Positions 53,720 to 62,771 of a stretch of 64,000 bases of DNA are shown here, in pieces (within the stretch, counting starts at the first letter, position 1; each line of letters opens with the position of its first letter). The stretch covers positions 4,402,001 through 4,466,000 of the forward strand of contig NZ_JAANOU010000001.1 in the NCBI RefSeq assembly GCF_011758765.1. Reading direction: 5' to 3'. Both the position numbers and the translations under genes were made by a program. Source of the DNA: Amycolatopsis viridis. Its GTDB lineage: Bacteria; Actinomycetota; Actinomycetes; Mycobacteriales; Pseudonocardiaceae. The notes under the pieces are model-generated. The model did no database searches and was not told the origin of the DNA. It saw nothing but the letters and a program-made list of their open reading frames with translations.

Positions 53720-55235
53720 CCTGGCGATCATCGTGGTCTACCTGGCCGCGATGCCCGCGATCGGCGTGCTCGTGGGGCGCCGCCAGCGCTCGGCGCAGGA
53801 CTACTTCATCGGCGAACGCAGCCTGCCGTGGTGGGCGGTGTGCTTCTCGATCGTCGCGACCGAGACCTCGACGCTCACGGTGATCAGCACGCCCGGTCTG
53901 ATCTGGGCGGCGTCCGGCAGCTACAACGGGCTGACGTACCTGCAGCTGCCGTTCGGTTACATCATCGGCCGGACGCTGGTGTCGTTCGTGCTGCTGCCGC
54001 GCTACTTCAAGGGCCAGCAGACCACCGCGTACGCCTTCCTCGGGCAGCGGTTCGGCTCGACCATGCAGGGCGTGGCGTCGGTGGCGTTCATCGTGACGCG
54101 CCTGCTGGCCGAAGGCGTGCGGCTGTTCGCCGGCGCGATCCCGATCCAGGTCATCCTCAAGCACTTCGGGCTGCACACGTCCTACTGGCAGATCGTGGTG
54201 GTCCTGACGGCGCTGACCGTGATCTACGCGCTGGTCGGCGGCATCAAGGCAGTCGTGTGGGTGGACGTGATCCAGCTGTCGGTCTACATCGGCGGCGCGA
54301 TCATCGCGATGATCGTCCTGGCGGGCAAGCTGCCGTCGGACTGGACCTCCCGCGCCGCCGACGCCGGGATCTTCCGGCTGTTCGACTTCAACTTCGACAT
54401 CCTGCACCTGCTGACCAGCCAGTACGCGTTCCTGACGGCGGTGGTCGGCGGTGCGATCTTCACGATGGCCTCGCACGGCACCGACCAGCTGATCGTGCAG
54501 CGGTTCCTCGCCTGCCGCAGCATCGCCGACGGGCGCAAGGCGCTGATCGGCAGCGGGATCGCGGTGACCATCCAGTTCGCGCTGTTCCTGCTGGTCGGCG
54601 CGATGCTGTGGGCGCACAACGGGTTCCGCACGCTGCCCCAGCTGGGCATCAAGGGCGACGACGTGTTCACCAACTTCATCACCAGCGAGCTGCCGGTCGG
54701 CGTCGCCGGGCTGCTGATCGCGGCGATCCTGGCGTCCACGATGGGCGCGCTGGCGTCGGCGCTGAACGCGCTGTCCAACTCCACGGTGGCCGACCTCTAC
54801 CAGCGGTTCACCAAGCGCCCGCCGGAGGATTCGAAGCTGCTGCGGCACGGCCGGATCTGGACGCTGGTGTGGGCGGTGGTGTTCGCGGTGTTCGGGTCGC
54901 TGTTCAGCAGCCGGAACAACCCAGTGATCGAGCAGGGCCTGTCGATCACCGGCTACACCTACGGCGCGATGCTCGGCGCGTTCTTCCTCGGCATGTGGGT
55001 CAAGCGGGCCCGCCAGCTGGACGCGATCATCGCGTTCGTGGTGACGGTGGCGGTGATGGCGGTCGTGGTGCTCGCGGTGAAGATCCCGCCCGCTCCCGGC
55101 GCGAAGCCGGTGGTGCTCGCGTTCCCGTGGTATACCCTGCTCGGCGTACTGATCACGCTCGTCGTGGGCGGCGCGCTGTCCCTGCGGCACCGCACCGCGG
55201 AGACCACGGCCCGGAAGGAACCGGAGCCGGTTTAG
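53706..55235 (+). CDS. Sodium:solute symporter (SSS family)
   Basis: A 509-residue membrane transporter with 13 predicted helices. Family landmarks: QDYFIGERSLPWWAVCFSIVATETSTLT (in part), the GGIKAVVWVDVIQ loop and ASHGTDQLIVQRFLACRS. SSS members carry sugars, sialic acids, amino acids or vitamins. Overlap with anmK and shared control by a dre site suggest an amino-sugar or anhydro-muramic substrate; that is a hypothesis. RBS-like ATAGGAG lies before ATG 53706. Confidence 0.9.
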   Translation: MHPVDLAIIVVYLAAMPAIGVLVGRRQRSAQDYFIGERSLPWWAVCFSIVATETSTLTVISTPGLIWAASGSYNGLTYLQLPFGYIIGRTLVSFVLLPRYFKGQQTTAYAFLGQRFGSTMQGVASVAFIVTRLLAEGVRLFAGAIPIQVILKHFGLHTSYWQIVVVLTALTVIYALVGGIKAVVWVDVIQLSVYIGGAIIAMIVLAGKLPSDWTSRAADAGIFRLFDFNFDILHLLTSQYAFLTAVVGGAIFTMASHGTDQLIVQRFLACRSIADGRKALIGSGIAVTIQFALFLLVGAMLWAHNGFRTLPQLGIKGDDVFTNFITSELPVGVAGLLIAAILASTMGALASALNALSNSTVADLYQRFTKRPPEDSKLLRHGRIWTLVWAVVFAVFGSLFSSRNNPVIEQGLSITGYTYGAMLGAFFLGMWVKRARQLDAIIAFVVTVAVMAVVVLAVKIPPAPGAKPVVLAFPWYTLLGVLITLVVGGALSLRHRTAETTARKEPEPV

Positions 55236-55835
55236 ATGGACGCCAACGTCCTGCTCTCCACCGCGCAGACCTGTACGGAGTTCCTGTCCGCACACCTCGA
55301 ACGGGACTGGTCCGTCCCGGTTCCGGAGATGGACCTGACCGTCGCCGGGGTGGTCGCGCACATCAGCGACTCCCTGCACTGGTACGCCTACGACCTGACC
55401 GCGGGACCGGTCGAGCTGTCGACGATGGAGTTCCACGTACGGGCGGGCTCACCGCCGGCGGAGCTGCTGGTGACGCTCGGCACGACAGCGAAGGTGCTCG
55501 CCGCGGTGGTGGCGACCAGCTCGCCGGAGGCGCGCGGTTTCCACCCGTGGGGCATCGCCGACCCGGCCGGTTTCGCGGCGATGGCGGGCGACGAGCTGCT
55601 GGTGCACACCTTCGACGCCGCACGCGGTCTCGGCGTCGAGTTCGAGCCGCCGGCCCGCCTCGCGGCCGCCGCGTTGTACCGGCTGTTCCCGTGGACGCCG
55701 ATGGACACCGACCCGTGGCCCACCCTGTTGTGGGCCAACGGGCGGGCGTCACTGCCGGGCCATCCGAGGCTGCAGAAGTGGCGCTGGCACTGCGCGCCGC
55801 TGTCCGAATGGGACGGCAGCGCCCCGATCAGCTAG
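55236..55835 (+). CDS. DinB/maleylpyruvate isomerase N-terminal-like protein
   Basis: A 199-residue helical-bundle protein. It has VAGVVAHISDSLHWYAYDL and DELLVHTFDAARGLGVEF, the His positions typical of mycothiol-dependent maleylpyruvate isomerase-like and DinB-fold proteins. The exact activity is unknown. Its ATG directly follows the symporter stop (TAGATG), so it is the third gene of the anmK operon. It ends in a 4-bp CTAG overlap with the convergent GH172 gene. Confidence 0.78.
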   Translation: MDANVLLSTAQTCTEFLSAHLERDWSVPVPEMDLTVAGVVAHISDSLHWYAYDLTAGPVELSTMEFHVRAGSPPAELLVTLGTTAKVLAAVVATSSPEARGFHPWGIADPAGFAAMAGDELLVHTFDAARGLGVEFEPPARLAAAALYRLFPWTPMDTDPWPTLLWANGRASLPGHPRLQKWRWHCAPLSEWDGSAPIS

Positions 55836-58366
55836 TCCTGAGCCGGTGACGGGGCCGCCTGCGAGAAGACCGTGTAGCGCGACGCCGACCAAGCGGGGGC
55901 GCCGGAAACCGGTTCCAGCCGCACCTGCACCGAGGTCTGACCGGCCGTGGCCGGGGCCGGGATGTCGAAGCTGTCCTCCAGCCACCGCGAGTACGTGTTG
56001 CCCAGCGGCTGGTACCACTCCCCGACGAGCCGGTCGTTGACGAACACCCGCGCGTCCTGGAACGCCTGCGCCTGGTCGGACACGCGGTGCAACCGCAGGC
56101 CGCCGTTCGCCTGATCCACGCGCGCCGTGAACGTCACCGGCTGGGTGGTCGACGTCGTGGTGGCGGTGACCGGGGTGGTGTCGCCCTTGCCCTCGAAGGT
56201 CGACGTCAGCGAGGCCCGGGTCTCACCCGGGGCGGAATACCCGTGCGCCACCCGGCTCGCGTCGTCGCCGGTCTCCACCACGTCGGTCTGGCTCAGCGAT
56301 GGCGTGTCCTGCCCGTACCAGTAGGACGTCGAGCTGTACTCGGCCGGCATGGACGAGCGGTCGCCGTGCTCGATGTCGAACTCGATGCCGTTGCCGAACG
56401 GGGCCCCGTCGCCGAGCATCAGCCGGTAGGCGTTGACGCACACGTACCGGCAGCCGTCGGCGGCGTCCTCGCGGCTGACCAGCCCGGCCTGCGGCATGGC
56501 GTACGGCACGCCCTCCACGTTGCCGTCGCGGCCGTCCAGGAAGTACCAGCCGGACTCGTAGAAGTCCTCCGACCCGGTGCCGTGCATCGCCGGGCTCGCC
56601 GAGCCGTCCGGGTACATCCGCTCGTCGCCCTCGAGGAAGTTCAGCTGGTTCTGCCCCGGCGGGATGTCTCCGCGCATGGTGGTCGTGACCCCGTAGAACA
56701 CGCCCCGGCCCTGGCTGGTGAGGAAGTTCCAGTCCTGCCCGGGCACGGTGTGCGCGCGGTGCTGGGTGGCGTGGAAGTAGCCGACCGAGCCGTCCCGCAG
56801 TCCGGCGGCCACCCCGGCGTCCGGCGCGGTGGTCACCTCGACGCTGCCGCCGGTGACCGTCACACCCGAGGTGTTGACCAGCTCCGCCACCGCGCTGCGC
56901 GCGTACGGCATCGGCCACCACGCGGTGTACGCGCCGTTGTCCGTGGTGTCGATGCTGTGCAGCAGGGTCCGCGACGCGTACTTGCCCAGGCCGGAACCGA
57001 AGAACTCGCCGACCGGGGCGTCCACCGTGGTCCGCCCGTCGAAGGTCAACCGCAACCGCAGACCCTCCAGCACCGCATCGGAAGCCGCGACCTGTCCCGG
57101 ATCGGCCGCGTAGCGGAAGTGCCGCAGGCCCGCCCACTCCTGGCCGTCCACTGTGTACTCGTGTGCGGCCTCCTCGCCGGGGTGGTTGGGACCGATGTCG
57201 AGCACGTCGGTGCGCACCCATTGACCGCCCACCAGGCTGTGCACCTCGTAGCGGAACTCGTTGACGTCCTTGCTGGAAGAGACGAACCGGGTCGCGACCG
57301 GCAGCTGGGACCGGCCGCGGGTGAGGCCGGCGGGCACCTCGATGGTCTGGTCCAGCCAGCCGCCACCCGCCCGTGCCGGTCCGCTGGAGAACTGTCCGAC
57401 GGTCTGGCCGCCGACGACGAGGTCGGCGCGCTGCTCGCCGATGCCGGCGTCGATGCGGCGGGTGATGCGCACGCCGTCGTTGTCCGGCGCGACGCTCGCC
57501 GTGAACGAACTGCCGCCGGGGCCGTACGCGCGACCGTCGTCGGACAGTCCGGGCGCGGCGATGACCTGTGGCAACCGGAGGCGGAGCTGGGTGATGCGCT
57601 GCGCGCCGGACGGCAGCGGGATCGAGGCGGCGGTGCCCGCCGGGACGTCGAACGAGGTGCCCTGGGTGCGCGCGCCCGGCGCGGCCGCTTTCGGGTCGCG
57701 CACCCCGAAGGCGCGCAGCCGCTGGATGACGTCGGCGGCGCGGTCGGCCGGGTTGAACGTGCGCACGCCCGCCGCATCGGCGAACTGGCGGTAGGTGACG
57801 TGGTAGAAGTGCGGGTTGTGCTCGGTGGTGATCCGCATCGAGCTGGTGTAGGGCATCGGCACCTTGATCACCGAGCCGCCCATGGTGTCGGCCGAGTTGC
57901 CGACCAGCGGCCACACGAACGGCGCGCCCTGGGCGCCGTTCACGACGTCCTGCAGCGAACGCTGGAGCACGACCCGGCCGTCCAGCTCGATGGTGATCCG
58001 GCCGATGTCCGCGACCGAGGTGGGTGCGTAGGTGAACCAGATCGACGAGATCTCACCGGCGCCGCGGGCGTCGGCCAGGACGCAGTCGCCGTCGGCTTCG
58101 TGACGCAGGCACGAGTACGTGCCGTCGAAGCCGTCGTCGTTGTGCCCGGTGCGGTCGAAACTGGAGAACTGCTTCACCTGCTCGCCGGGCCGCAACCGGG
58201 CCAGCCCGTCGAGCGATCGGTAGATGTCCCAGCCCACCGGTCCCTTGCCCGTGGCGGCCGGGGCGGGTGCGGCCTGGGCGGGAACTCCCGCGGTGAAGGC
58301 GAGCACGAGCGCGGCGACCGCCAGGAGAGACCCTTTTTTGCGCACGACGAAGAAACGTCCGGACAC
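55832..58366 (-). CDS. Secreted GH172 (DUF2961) glycoside hydrolase
   Basis: An 844-residue exported protein. A signal peptide (RKKGSLLAVAALVLAFTAGVPAQA) is followed by the DUF2961 double jelly-roll with SLDGLARLRPGEQVKQFSSFDRTG (in part), WPMPYARSAVAEL and the hallmark HGTGSEDFYESGWYF holding a probable catalytic Glu. A C-terminal lectin-like domain ends the protein. GH172 enzymes include difructose-dianhydride hydrolases and exo-D-arabinofuranosidases acting on mycobacterial arabinan. Since this organism probably makes arabinogalactan, wall arabinan turnover is a candidate role. GTG 58366 has GGGGGG 9 nt upstream. Confidence 0.87.
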   Translation of the reverse strand: MSGRFFVVRKKGSLLAVAALVLAFTAGVPAQAAPAPAATGKGPVGWDIYRSLDGLARLRPGEQVKQFSSFDRTGHNDDGFDGTYSCLRHEADGDCVLADARGAGEISSIWFTYAPTSVADIGRITIELDGRVVLQRSLQDVVNGAQGAPFVWPLVGNSADTMGGSVIKVPMPYTSSMRITTEHNPHFYHVTYRQFADAAGVRTFNPADRAADVIQRLRAFGVRDPKAAAPGARTQGTSFDVPAGTAASIPLPSGAQRITQLRLRLPQVIAAPGLSDDGRAYGPGGSSFTASVAPDNDGVRITRRIDAGIGEQRADLVVGGQTVGQFSSGPARAGGGWLDQTIEVPAGLTRGRSQLPVATRFVSSSKDVNEFRYEVHSLVGGQWVRTDVLDIGPNHPGEEAAHEYTVDGQEWAGLRHFRYAADPGQVAASDAVLEGLRLRLTFDGRTTVDAPVGEFFGSGLGKYASRTLLHSIDTTDNGAYTAWWPMPYARSAVAELVNTSGVTVTGGSVEVTTAPDAGVAAGLRDGSVGYFHATQHRAHTVPGQDWNFLTSQGRGVFYGVTTTMRGDIPPGQNQLNFLEGDERMYPDGSASPAMHGTGSEDFYESGWYFLDGRDGNVEGVPYAMPQAGLVSREDAADGCRYVCVNAYRLMLGDGAPFGNGIEFDIEHGDRSSMPAEYSSTSYWYGQDTPSLSQTDVVETGDDASRVAHGYSAPGETRASLTSTFEGKGDTTPVTATTTSTTQPVTFTARVDQANGGLRLHRVSDQAQAFQDARVFVNDRLVGEWYQPLGNTYSRWLEDSFDIPAPATAGQTSVQVRLEPVSGAPAWSASRYTVFSQAAPSPAQD

Positions 58367-58534
58367 AGTGAAGACCCCCCAGCCTGGACTGGACCATTCG
58401 CGCGATCCCCGCGAGAAACCGGTTCCCTGAACATAGTGCAAGCCGCCACGGGCGTGTCCTACCGCGCTCGGACACTTTCGAGGGAAGGGTTCGGTCGGCA
58501 TCCGTCAAGCGGCGCCCGCCGTTGATTGTTGAAC

Positions 58535-58571
58535 GATCCTCTTGAAGGATCAGAGATCAGTGTGCTACTTT
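58535..58571 (+). promoter_or_regulatory. Promoter of the small secreted protein with inverted repeat at -35
   Basis: GATCCT-CTTGA-AGGATC (58535-58551) is a perfect 6-bp inverted repeat that contains TTGAAG (58542-58547); 18 bp later is TACTTT (58566-58571). This is a plausible promoter with an operator over its -35. It may also affect the divergent GH172 gene, 170 bp away. Confidence 0.5.
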
Positions 58572-58603
58572 CCGGATCCGCTCCCGACTGGAAAGGCGGC
58601 ACG

Positions 58604-59005
58604 ATGAAACTCCGCGGAACTCTGCTCGCCGCAGGCGCCATCACCGCGACCGCCACCGCTGTCTTGGCCACCACGGGCGCCGCCGCGGCCACCACCTATA
58701 CCCCGCCCGGGGGCTGGGACCACACCTGGTCGACGCCTGATCACAGCGCGACGGTCTACGTCGAGGAGCACGGCGACGTGATCAAGCTGTGCGACACGAA
58801 GGCGAACGGGAACTCGGCACAGGTGCTGGTGTTCCAGCACGGCTGGCGTAAAGCCTGGTGGACAGCGAAGGGGAACGGAACCTGCGTGATGCACCGGGCA
58901 TCGGAGGGCGACCCCTACGATCTTGACGAAGTCGAGACCAAGCTCTATTTCCACGGTGCAGAAACGGAGGCAGACACCATACGCAGTTTCAGCAACGACC
59001 ACTGA
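58604..59005 (+). CDS. Small secreted protein of unknown function
   Basis: A 133-residue preprotein. A signal peptide (MKLRGTLLAAGAITATATAV, cleavage near AAAA-TT) leaves about 103 residues. The mature part is rich in aromatic and His residues (GGWDHTWS, HGWRKAWWTAKGNG), with two Cys (KLCDTK and GTCVMH) that could form one disulfide. No family is recognised. RBS GAAAGG lies 8 nt before ATG 58604. It is divergent from the GH172 gene; a shared extracellular role is possible but unproven. Confidence 0.8.
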   Translation: MKLRGTLLAAGAITATATAVLATTGAAAATTYTPPGGWDHTWSTPDHSATVYVEEHGDVIKLCDTKANGNSAQVLVFQHGWRKAWWTAKGNGTCVMHRASEGDPYDLDEVETKLYFHGAETEADTIRSFSNDH

Positions 59006-59185
59006 GCGGCCCGCGAGCACGATCCGCCGCGTCCACGGGAGGGCCTCCGCCCAGGACCAACCGGCCCGAGCAGCCCGAGGGACTTCCCCATCCTCCCGGA
59101 ACCCGCCCGAAGAGCGAGCGGATGCCGCGATCGGAACTCCGGACGGAAGTGCGAAAACCAGGCTGGTCGACCGGAGCGTGGGCTG

Positions 59186-60703
59186 TTACGGGCGGGGCGG
59201 GGAAGAGCCCGGCCGGACCCCGATCTCCCGCTCGCACACCGCCGAGATGGCAAGCAGCCGGCCCTCGTCGAAGTGCCGGCCGGTCAGCATCACCCCGACC
59301 GGCAGTCCGCCGGACTGCGCGAGCGGCATCGACAACGCCGGGAGACCGGTGACGTTCGCGGGCGCGGTGTTGGTCAGCACGGCCCAGCCCCGCCGCACGC
59401 GCGCCGCGTCGGACGGTGCCGAGACGGTGTGCGGCAACCCGGGCGTGGTCGGCGACAGGAGCGCGTCGACCCCGGTGAGCGCGCGGACGTACCCCTGTTC
59501 GAGCCGTGCCCGCGCGTTTTGCGCCCTCGCGTACCACTCGCCGCGGTACGCCTCCTGCAGGTAGGCCCCGGCGAGCACCACCGCCTTGGCTGCGGTGCCG
59601 AGCTGCCCGGCACCGTCCCGCCAGCCCTGGGCGATCCCCTGCGCCAGCTCCGGCCAGTAACGCCCGCGCCACTGGTAGCCGTTGCCGCCCGCGGCCAGGA
59701 GCGCCGCCGTGCCTTCCACGGTGGTGCCGAAGCAGAGCGCGCCCGCGGCGGCGAGTTCGGGCAGATCCACGATGACGACCGTCGCTCCGAGTTTCGTCAG
59801 CCCGGTCAGCACGTCCTCGAAGGCAGCCCGCACGTCCGGCTCGGCACCGGCCACGCACTCCCGCACGACACCGAACCGCACCCCGGCCAGATCGGCGGGT
59901 GCATCCGCCACCGCCCGCGAGTAGCCGGACGGCGGGGGGAGGTCCCGCTGCCGGGGATCCGCTCCGTCGGGCCCGGCGAGCACGTCGAGCACCCGGGCCA
60001 GGTCTGCCGTGGTGCGGGCCATCGGTCCGAGGTGGTCGACCGTGTGGTCGATGCCCAGCGAACCCGTCGCGGGCACCAGCCCGTGGGTGGGTTTCAGGCC
60101 GAACACCCCGCACCACGCGGCCGGCACCCGGACCGAACCACCCTGGTCGGCGCCGACGGCGACGTCGACCGCGTCGTAGTGGAGCGCGGCCGCGCACCCG
60201 GAGGACGAGCCACCCGCGGTGCGGGCGTGGTCGAACGGGTTGCGCACCGGCCCGCCGAGCCCGGAATCGCCACCCGCGGCCAGCCCGAGCTCGTCCATCC
60301 GCGTGGTGGCCACGATGCGGGCGCCCGCCGCGCGCAACCGGGCGACGACGGTGCTGTCCGCATCCGGCCGGAACCCGGCGAGCAGCGCCGAACCCGCCGT
60401 CATGGGCACGCCGGACACCGCGATGCAGTCCTTCACCGCCACGCGGACCCCGTCCAGCGGACCGGATCCGGTCGGTTCGGCGTCCGTCCACAGGGTGACC
60501 GCGTTGAGCGGGTCGTCCGCGGTCGTCGGTGAGCGGGTGGGACGACCACTCGCCGGGCCGGGTTCCGGCGCCGGCAGCGCGCCGATGGTGTCCAGGATTT
60601 CGGTGACCAGTTCCCGCACCGCGGGCAGTTCGGCCGCGCCGACCGGCAGGCCGAGGCGGTCGGCCTGCCGGAGGGCGTCGGCGCCGGACAACGGCGAGCT
60701 CAT
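59186..60703 (-). CDS. Amidase signature family hydrolase
   Basis: A 505-residue amidase. The Ser-cisSer-Lys triad is visible: Lys in RVAVKDCIAVSGVPM, cis-Ser in TAGGSSSGCAAAL and nucleophile Ser in GADQGGSVRVPAAW. The family hydrolyses amides including allophanate, aryl-malonamides and amidated purine-like compounds. It is the third gene of an operon with an NTF2-like protein and an NCS1 permease, so the substrate may be what the permease imports. The ATG overlaps the upstream stop (ATGA). Confidence 0.9.
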   Translation of the reverse strand: MSSPLSGADALRQADRLGLPVGAAELPAVRELVTEILDTIGALPAPEPGPASGRPTRSPTTADDPLNAVTLWTDAEPTGSGPLDGVRVAVKDCIAVSGVPMTAGSALLAGFRPDADSTVVARLRAAGARIVATTRMDELGLAAGGDSGLGGPVRNPFDHARTAGGSSSGCAAALHYDAVDVAVGADQGGSVRVPAAWCGVFGLKPTHGLVPATGSLGIDHTVDHLGPMARTTADLARVLDVLAGPDGADPRQRDLPPPSGYSRAVADAPADLAGVRFGVVRECVAGAEPDVRAAFEDVLTGLTKLGATVVIVDLPELAAAGALCFGTTVEGTAALLAAGGNGYQWRGRYWPELAQGIAQGWRDGAGQLGTAAKAVVLAGAYLQEAYRGEWYARAQNARARLEQGYVRALTGVDALLSPTTPGLPHTVSAPSDAARVRRGWAVLTNTAPANVTGLPALSMPLAQSGGLPVGVMLTGRHFDEGRLLAISAVCEREIGVRPGSSPPRP

Positions 60704-61227
60704 CGCAGCGCCCGCCCGGCAGCCACCGCCATCGGGTCGCCGCCGCGGTGGGGCTCGCGCACCCAGCCCTTGTCCCAGCTCGACATCTGCTGCATGTCGA
60801 TGTTGATGGCAGTGAAGTACCAGCGGCCGTCGATCTTGCGGAACTCGTCGTTGTACCAGCCCGTCATGAGGACGGGTTCGAACTCGCCCGAGCCGTCCGC
60901 GCGGGCCATCGTCGCGAATTCGAGCAGGTCCCAGCGCCCCGTCGCGGTGTCGCCGGAGGCCGCGACCTCGATCACCGGGTTGACCATGAAGTGCGCGGCC
61001 CACGGCATCATCCCGGCCACCCCGGAGAACCACTGGTGGATGGCGTCGTGCCCGTGGTGCTCACCGAAGACGTTGCTGCGCCACACGACGTCGCCGTCCG
61101 GCGCGAAGAGCGCCATCAGCGCATCGGGGTCGGCGCCGAGGTCGCAGGTCCGGGCGTAGTCGCTCTTGAGCTGCCGGATCGCTTCCAGGTCTTCCAGCCG
61201 CTGCAGGCGGGCGAGCAGGTCGTTCAT
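60700..61227 (-). CDS. NTF2/SnoaL-like domain protein
   Basis: A 175-residue protein starting MNDLLARLQRLEDLEAIRQLKSDYARTCD (in part), followed by the cone-shaped NTF2 sheet (VFGEHHGHDAIHQWF, AAHFMVNPVIEV, GRWDLLEFATM, GWYNDEFRKIDGRWYF). Family members are small isomerases, cyclases or hydroxylase partners. Catalytic residues cannot be assigned. Its start and stop overlap both neighbours by 4 bp, so it is tightly coupled to the permease and amidase. Confidence 0.85.
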   Translation of the reverse strand: MNDLLARLQRLEDLEAIRQLKSDYARTCDLGADPDALMALFAPDGDVVWRSNVFGEHHGHDAIHQWFSGVAGMMPWAAHFMVNPVIEVAASGDTATGRWDLLEFATMARADGSGEFEPVLMTGWYNDEFRKIDGRWYFTAINIDMQQMSSWDKGWVREPHRGGDPMAVAAGRALR

Positions 61228-62771
61228 GCGGGTGTCCTTTCGAGTTCGGCGGTGGTGTTCTTGCACAGGGAACGGCAGGAGCGTTCGGCGGCGCAGCAGA
61301 CCGAGCAGATCGCGCCGCGGTGGAACGGGCAGGAGACGAAGTCGGCGGGCGCGTGCCGTTCGGAACACACGACGCAGCGCACGAGATCGTCACCGGGAAC
61401 GACCTCCTCGGCGGTGGAGGCGACGGTGTAGTACCGGCCCTTGGTGGCCAGGGCGATCGCCGGCACGAGGACGAACGCCGCGGCTGCCGCCACGAACGGA
61501 GCCAACGTCATGCCCAGCGGCCCGAACAGTCCGAACGCCGGGGGAACCGACACGACGAGCGCGCCCGCGATGGCGCCCAGCCCAACCGGGTTGAGCGCGG
61601 GCAGCCGCGACCGGCGGTACTCGAACTGCGGCGGGGAAAGACGCAGCAGCCGCTTGTTGATCGTCATGTCCGCGACCACGCACGCGATCCACGCCAGCAT
61701 GAAGACGCCACCGAACGTGAGAACCGCGTTGAGCCTGCTGTAGAGGTCACCGAACATCAGCGCGCCACCGAGGACCACGGTCAGCACGACGAACCAGTGC
61801 CGGCCGGGCGTCACCCCGAACACGCGGCAGAAGAACCCGGCGAACTGCAGCGACCCGGAGTAGGCGTTGCTGAGGTTGATCCGCAGCTGGGTGGTGACGA
61901 CGAACAGCACACCCCACACCCCGAACACGCCGGGCAGGTACTTGCCGGGGTCGGTCTCACCGAACCGCAGCGACAGCCACGCACCGAGCAGCGTCGGGCC
62001 GAGGAACGTCACCGCGGCGAAGACCGGGCCCACCACGAACGACCCGAGCCGCCGGCGCCGGGCCGGGATGAACCGGCCGAAGTCCGCCGCGACGGGGATG
62101 GTCCCGGCGACACCGAAGGCCGCGGCGAGCAGCTGCAGCACCGGTGGCCCGGCATCCGGACCGGCACCGGCGGCCGGCCGGTAGGACCAGAAGCCGACGT
62201 CGACGGGCGTGTGCGCGGCATGCCAGATGGTCAGGGCCATGAACACCGCGAACACGGGAAGCGTCACCCACATCAGGATGTTCACCAGGCGCAGGCCGTA
62301 CCAGGTCAGCGGGATGAACACGGCACCCGCACCGGCGTAGACCAGCCACCGCGGCACCGACGGCCACTGCGCCATCACCGCGTTCGCCATGATCGAGCCC
62401 TCGAACGCGAAGAACAGCAGCGAGTTCACGGCGAAGATCAGCGACGTCACCGTAGATCCGAGGAAACCGAACCCGGCGCCGCGGGTCAGCAGGTCGGAGC
62501 CGAGACCGCTGCGGGAAGCCGCGCTGGTCCACAGGTAGGCCAGCGCGCCGACGATCACGGTCGCGACGAGCAGCCCGACGACGAGGTTGACGGTGCCGTA
62601 GGCGTGCACGAGCGTGCCGCCCCAGGAGAAGAAGAACATCGCAGTGGTGATGCCGAACATGACGCCGAACAGGGACGGCACGCTCCACCGCTGGTAGCTC
62701 GAGGGCACCGGGCGCAGCGCGTAGTCCTCGCGGTTTTCGGCCCAGTTTTCGGAAACTTCGGTTGTGGTCAT
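61224..62771 (-). CDS. NCS1-family nucleobase/hydantoin permease with Cys-rich C-terminal tail
   Basis: A 515-residue transporter. It has the NCS1 N-terminus ENREDYALRPVPSSYQRWSV (in part), about 12 helices, and a D-F-G-R-F motif in VAADFGRFIPARR. Residues 463-503 form a cytoplasmic-looking tail with eight Cys: CVVC, a Cys and His in CPFH, CSVCC, then C and C. This could bind zinc or an iron-sulfur cluster and is not part of the NCS1 fold. Substrates of the family are cytosine, purines, allantoin or hydantoins. ATG 62771 has GGGAGGA upstream, which lies in a hairpin. Confidence 0.88.
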   Translation of the reverse strand: MTTTEVSENWAENREDYALRPVPSSYQRWSVPSLFGVMFGITTAMFFFSWGGTLVHAYGTVNLVVGLLVATVIVGALAYLWTSAASRSGLGSDLLTRGAGFGFLGSTVTSLIFAVNSLLFFAFEGSIMANAVMAQWPSVPRWLVYAGAGAVFIPLTWYGLRLVNILMWVTLPVFAVFMALTIWHAAHTPVDVGFWSYRPAAGAGPDAGPPVLQLLAAAFGVAGTIPVAADFGRFIPARRRRLGSFVVGPVFAAVTFLGPTLLGAWLSLRFGETDPGKYLPGVFGVWGVLFVVTTQLRINLSNAYSGSLQFAGFFCRVFGVTPGRHWFVVLTVVLGGALMFGDLYSRLNAVLTFGGVFMLAWIACVVADMTINKRLLRLSPPQFEYRRSRLPALNPVGLGAIAGALVVSVPPAFGLFGPLGMTLAPFVAAAAAFVLVPAIALATKGRYYTVASTAEEVVPGDDLVRCVVCSERHAPADFVSCPFHRGAICSVCCAAERSCRSLCKNTTAELERTPA

